The position numbers and the translations under genes are program-made. This document shows, in pieces, positions 6,132 to 10,000 of a DNA stretch of 10,000 nt. This stretch comes from Ignavibacteria bacterium UBA5771 (GTDB lineage: Bacteria > Bacteroidota > Ignavibacteria > Kapaibacteriales > UBA2268), in assembly GCA_002418685.1 (NCBI GenBank), contig DIEP01000077.1, positions 1 through 10,000 of the forward strand, written 5' to 3'. A model generated the notes under the pieces. The model did no database searches, was not told the origin of the DNA, and saw nothing but the letters and a program-made list of their open reading frames with translations. Position 1 is the stretch's first letter, and every line of letters starts with the position of its first letter.

Positions 6132-9100
6132 ATGCAAATGAAAAATTCTATTAAATTGTCTATCTTGCTGATTTTTCTTTCTTCTTATATTTCTTATAGT
6201 GCTGATAGTTATATTGTAAAATTTAAAAAGACTGATAGATTGCTCCAGATTCAAAAACAAAATAATATCACTTTCAAAGCAATACTACCCGAAACAAAGC
6301 AATTGATCAATACTTATAAATTACAACAATTTCAAAATCAAGTTGTCGAATTAAGCAAATATTATGTGATAGAGAATTCTAATGCAATTTCTAAATTAGC
6401 AGGTGATCCTGATATTGAATTTATTGAACCTAATCATATTTATCATATTGAGCAAGTCTCCTTGCCGAATGATTCGCTCTTCCCCGAACAGTGGGCGTTA
6501 AAAACAATATATGCCACAGAAGCATGGCAAAAAGCAACAGGGAAAGGGATTATAATTGGAATGGTAGATACAGGTATTGATTTTGAACATCCCGATTTGA
6601 TTCATCAGACAGCCATAAATTCCAAAGAAGATGCAAATCATAATGGCACATTCGAGCCTTGGAACGTAAATGAAACACGCAATGGGATAACAGGCGATTT
6701 AAATGGAATAGATGAAGACAGCAATGGATATATAGATGATGTGATTGGATATGATTTTGTGGATGAAAGCACTGCATATTTTGGTGATTGGGCAAATCCC
6801 GACCCGATACCAACTGATGAGCATGGGCATGGAACATCTGTTGCAGGAGTTCTTTCAGCGGAAGGAAATAATAAGATTGGAATCATTGGACTTGCATATA
6901 ATTCTAAAATACTTACTGCAAGAGCATTCAATGCGGGTGGCGAAGGTGAGGCAGATGATATTGCACAATCAATTATTTATCTTGCATTAAATGGTGCAAA
7001 AATTATCAATTGCAGTTTTGGTGATTATTTCAGATCGCAACTTGAAAATGATGCTGTTCTTTTTGCTCAGTCACTCGGATGCATAATCGTCGCCTCATCA
7101 GGTAATGAGGGACGTTCGGACCCGCATTTCCCTTCGGATCAGGAAGGAGTTATTTCGGTTGGCGGTTGCATTGAAGGAGGGAAAATATGGAGCGGAAGCA
7201 GTTATGGGGTTAACCTTTCTTTGATTGCTCCTGCTGTGAATATAGCAACTTGTGATAGAAATGGAAATTATCGCAATATTTCAGGCACTTCATTTTCTGC
7301 TCCTTACGTTTCTGCTGCTATTGCATTAATTCTCGAAACAGACTCAACTTTAAAATCAAATGAAATCAAATCATTGCTAATTACAACGGCGCACAAGCTC
7401 AATCAAGATGGTTGGGATGCGCGAGGTGCCAATGGCATTCTCGATGTTTTTAATGCACTATCCTACATTGGAAAGGGCAATTTGGAAATTAATTATCCCA
7501 AGCAATTCGAAACATTTGATAAAACGAAAACATCTAAAATTCCTATTATCGCAAATATTATGACTCCCCTATTCCAGAGTTACCAATTACAAATTGCCAA
7601 ATCAAAGAATTATACTTTTACCGATTATCCAATTTCAGGAAATCAAGCAGTTATTAATGATACTTTGGGATTACTCGATATTGGGCAATTACAAGATTCA
7701 ATATATACTATTTCATTAAAAATAAATTTACAAAATGGACAATTTCTGCGACTTAACAAATCAATTCAGATAATATCTTCCAATTCACGTAATCGTATAA
7801 ATACTCTAAAAACAGTCTCTGCTTATAAAAATGGGAAGAAAATTCAGATAATCGCAGCAACAACAGATTTTCCTTCAAAATTCTGGATTGAAGTCCAAAA
7901 GGCTGATAATCCCGACTTGCATTACCGGGTAGATCAAGTAATTAATAATTCAACGGAGCATTATCTTGAGCTAAATGATTTATTTGCAAGTGGAGATTAT
8001 ATCGGAACAGCATATTCATCAATTGGGAATTCTGATACTGCAAATGCCATATTCAATTTTAATTTTGTGGCAGCAAGTTTTTCTGAATATAATTACATTA
8101 CAAAGCCATATTCACTAAAGCGGGGATATTTATTCAATTCTGTGAATGATTTTTATCAATCGGACATTCCAACTGTCATAATAAATGACTTATCTGATTT
8201 TGATATAGGCAAAACAGAAATTTATAACTTTAAGGAAAATCATTTTATTTTAAAAGATTCCTCCCTTGATGGTTGGATTCCTGTTAAGATTGGCAAATCC
8301 CCTATTGATAATGCTCCTGCACTTTTATCTATAATGTATGGGCATTCTATTTTGACAACTTCTCCAAATAACGGCGGCAATCCATACTCTAAAGCAATTT
8401 TCCAAAGCAACGTGGGACAAACTCTCTGGGGAGATAATTTATTTGATATTGACAACGATGGAAAAGATGAAATGATTGCCTATAATGATACGAATTTTGT
8501 TATTTATAGATTCACCAATGGAACCTATCAATATGAAAAATCCATTCCCAAACCAAAATTATCTGAAAAGTTTACAATCTCAATGAGTTCCGTTGTGGGC
8601 GATTTTGATAAAGATGGCAAAATTGAAATATTTATTCCCGATATATATGGAAGATTTGCTATTTATCAATATAATAATCAAGATTTTCAATTAGAATATC
8701 TCGATTCTTCGATATACATTAATCAAGGAACCAGCCCATATATAACTTCAATAGATTTAGATGGTGATGGCACTCCGTCTATAATTATTGGAACAATCAA
8801 TACCAACCAGTTATTTGGTGAGAAAGCTAATTCTACTGAACCAATTTGGACTTTTCGATTAATTAAAGCTAATGATATAAACACATACACAACTGCATGG
8901 GAAGAAAACTTTACAGGTGTCCGTTCGGGATTTCATAAAGAAATTGGTATTTCCTTCCGCAATGGAACAACAGTTGGCAATCTTGATAACGACACGGGTG
9001 ATGAACTTTGCATTTCAACTTTCCCTAATTTTATGGTAATGAAATGGAATAAAAATAGTTCTGAATTCACTCCGATTTGGATTTACAAATATGCTTTTTC

Positions 9101-10000
9101 AAATTCAGCTATAATTTATGATTTTGATAAAAATGGAATTGCAGATATTGGGATTGCAACTGTCGATTCCACTCGTTTTTTTGAATTAGAAGATTATTTA
9201 AGCAAACCCTCAAAACCAATAATTTCCGATGCTTCTTCAATAGATGAAAATACTATTAGAATAAAATTTGAAAAAGTTCCCAATGCGCAAATTTATAAAA
9301 TTTATCAAGTAGAAATTCAGCCTGATGGATCATCTTTTATAACATTGAAAGCAACTACCAACCTTGATTCAATCATTATATCAAATCTTTCGGCGGGGAC
9401 TTATTATTATTTTCTAATGACTGCAATCGATTCTTCAAAGAAAATTATTGAAAGCGATTTTTCAAAATTGCTCGAAATATTTACGCATGATCGATTCAAA
9501 CCCGTAGATGTAGAAGTATTATCAAATCGGTCACTAATTGTTAAATTTAATGGAAAGTTGAGAAATTATCACGTCGATAACGCAATCTGCAAAATCATCA
9601 ATAAAGATACAGAAATGAGCATTATTCCTAATTCATTGCAATTGGCAAGCGATACATCCCTCATATTAACTTTGGATAATCCCCTTGCTTCGGGTAATTA
9701 TCAATTGAATATTGCAAGTTTCAGAGATTATTATGGGTCGCACACAATCCCCGATTCACTCGATTTTGAAATTATCGAACAACCGAAACCCGATGAACTC
9801 TACCTCACTTCTCTTAAAGTATTATCTCCTACTTTAATTATAATTTATTTTAATGATTACGTAGAAAGAACGTCAGCCGAAACAATTGCGAATTATTCAC
9901 TAAATCCATTTGGAAATATAATTGTTGCAAGCAGAAATGACCCTGATTCTAACGCCGTTATGTTAAGATTAAGCGAAGTGATTAGAGAACGTGATCTTAC
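6132..10000 (+). CDS. Secreted multidomain subtilase (S8 family) with calcium-loop repeats and Ig-like domains, C-terminus beyond window
   Basis: The frame is open for 1289 codons to the right edge. An in-frame TAA at 6114 limits the start to the ATG at 6132 or 6138. A signal peptide follows (basic KNSIK, hydrophobic LSILLIFLSSYI, cleavage near SYSA/DS, about residue 25), then an I9-like propeptide (about 26-115). The catalytic domain has Asp146 in VDTG, His233 in GHGTSVAG, oxyanion Asn325 in SSGNEG and Ser387 in GTSFSAP, so the triad is intact. Residues about 460-770 are beta-rich; the part near 475-550 resembles linkers seen after other subtilases, and the rest I do not recognise. Five DxDxDG-like calcium loops (near 772, 824, 875, 950 and 997) indicate FG-GAP/VCBS-type repeats. 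Residues 1026-1115 look like fibronectin type III, and 1122-1210 and 1222-end like SbsA/Big_5 Ig-like domains. It should degrade protein outside the cell or on its surface. A C-terminal type IX sorting domain is plausible but outside the window. No clear ribosome site precedes the start. Confidence 0.93.
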   Translation, partial: MQMKNSIKLSILLIFLSSYISYSADSYIVKFKKTDRLLQIQKQNNITFKAILPETKQLINTYKLQQFQNQVVELSKYYVIENSNAISKLAGDPDIEFIEPNHIYHIEQVSLPNDSLFPEQWALKTIYATEAWQKATGKGIIIGMVDTGIDFEHPDLIHQTAINSKEDANHNGTFEPWNVNETRNGITGDLNGIDEDSNGYIDDVIGYDFVDESTAYFGDWANPDPIPTDEHGHGTSVAGVLSAEGNNKIGIIGLAYNSKILTARAFNAGGEGEADDIAQSIIYLALNGAKIINCSFGDYFRSQLENDAVLFAQSLGCIIVASSGNEGRSDPHFPSDQEGVISVGGCIEGGKIWSGSSYGVNLSLIAPAVNIATCDRNGNYRNISGTSFSAPYVSAAIALILETDSTLKSNEIKSLLITTAHKLNQDGWDARGANGILDVFNALSYIGKGNLEINYPKQFETFDKTKTSKIPIIANIMTPLFQSYQLQIAKSKNYTFTDYPISGNQAVINDTLGLLDIGQLQDSIYTISLKINLQNGQFLRLNKSIQIISSNSRNRINTLKTVSAYKNGKKIQIIAATTDFPSKFWIEVQKADNPDLHYRVDQVINNSTEHYLELNDLFASGDYIGTAYSSIGNSDTANAIFNFNFVAASFSEYNYITKPYSLKRGYLFNSVNDFYQSDIPTVIINDLSDFDIGKTEIYNFKENHFILKDSSLDGWIPVKIGKSPIDNAPALLSIMYGHSILTTSPNNGGNPYSKAIFQSNVGQTLWGDNLFDIDNDGKDEMIAYNDTNFVIYRFTNGTYQYEKSIPKPKLSEKFTISMSSVVGDFDKDGKIEIFIPDIYGRFAIYQYNNQDFQLEYLDSSIYINQGTSPYITSIDLDGDGTPSIIIGTINTNQLFGEKANSTEPIWTFRLIKANDINTYTTAWEENFTGVRSGFHKEIGISFRNGTTVGNLDNDTGDELCISTFPNFMVMKWNKNSSEFTPIWIYKYAFSNSAIIYDFDKNGIADIGIATVDSTRFFELEDYLSKPSKPIISDASSIDENTIRIKFEKVPNAQIYKIYQVEIQPDGSSFITLKATTNLDSIIISNLSAGTYYYFLMTAIDSSKKIIESDFSKLLEIFTHDRFKPVDVEVLSNRSLIVKFNGKLRNYHVDNAICKIINKDTEMSIIPNSLQLASDTSLILTLDNPLASGNYQLNIASFRDYYGSHTIPDSLDFEIIEQPKPDELYLTSLKVLSPTLIIIYFNDYVERTSAETIANYSLNPFGNIIVASRNDPDSNAVMLRLSEVIRERDL

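Noticed and set aside
6550..6931. Minus-strand open frames opposite the protease catalytic domain
   Set aside because: They lie entirely antisense to the conserved Asp-His region of the subtilase, whose frame is intact with all triad residues. Low-complexity His/Leu/Ser-rich translation is typical of a shadow frame.

Overview
The window is A+T-rich bacterial DNA, densely packed with six protein genes and carrying no RNA gene, insertion sequence or CRISPR array that I can see. Gene content and style suggest a member of the Bacteroidota/Ignavibacteriota/Kapabacteria side of the FCB group. The pointers are a large secreted subtilase followed by calcium-loop repeats and bacterial Ig-like domains, a GDP-mannose-type pyrophosphorylase fused to a phosphohexomutase-like domain, and a stand-alone PTS IIA protein. 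This placement is an inference from style, not a measurement.

Layout. Positions 1-1824 form a minus-strand pair: an extended SDR (sugar-epimerase/reductase fold, GTG start) and, one base after its stop codon, the N-terminal 278 residues of a membrane-anchored penicillin-acylase-family hydrolase that runs off the left edge. Divergent to these, from 1947, a plus-strand pair encodes an 833-residue nucleotidyltransferase / left-handed beta-helix / phosphohexomutase-like fusion and, 25 bases later, a PtsN-like PTS IIA protein. A convergent intergenic stretch (4933-5035) holds an unusually G+C-rich set of overlapping inverted repeats. Next comes a minus-strand BadF/NAGK-type sugar kinase (5036-6001). 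From 6132 to the right edge there is one uninterrupted secreted S8 protease gene of at least 1289 codons. The divergent gaps at 1825-1946 and 6002-6131 are very A+T-rich, and I could not place a convincing promoter in either. No gene-free stretch exceeds 300 bases.

How the genes may work together. The fusion protein probably supplies an NDP-sugar, most likely GDP-mannose, for surface polysaccharide, and the SDR may act on a related sugar or lipid. The kinase phosphorylates an amino sugar such as N-acetylglucosamine, suggesting cell-wall or glycan recycling. The PTS IIA protein is more likely regulatory than transporting, because no IIB/IIC partner is visible. The acylase and the protease act outside the cytoplasm. 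I see no complete novel system. The points most worth a second look are the convergent inverted-repeat element at 4953-5010 and the phosphohexomutase-like domain, in which all four hallmark active-site motifs are altered.
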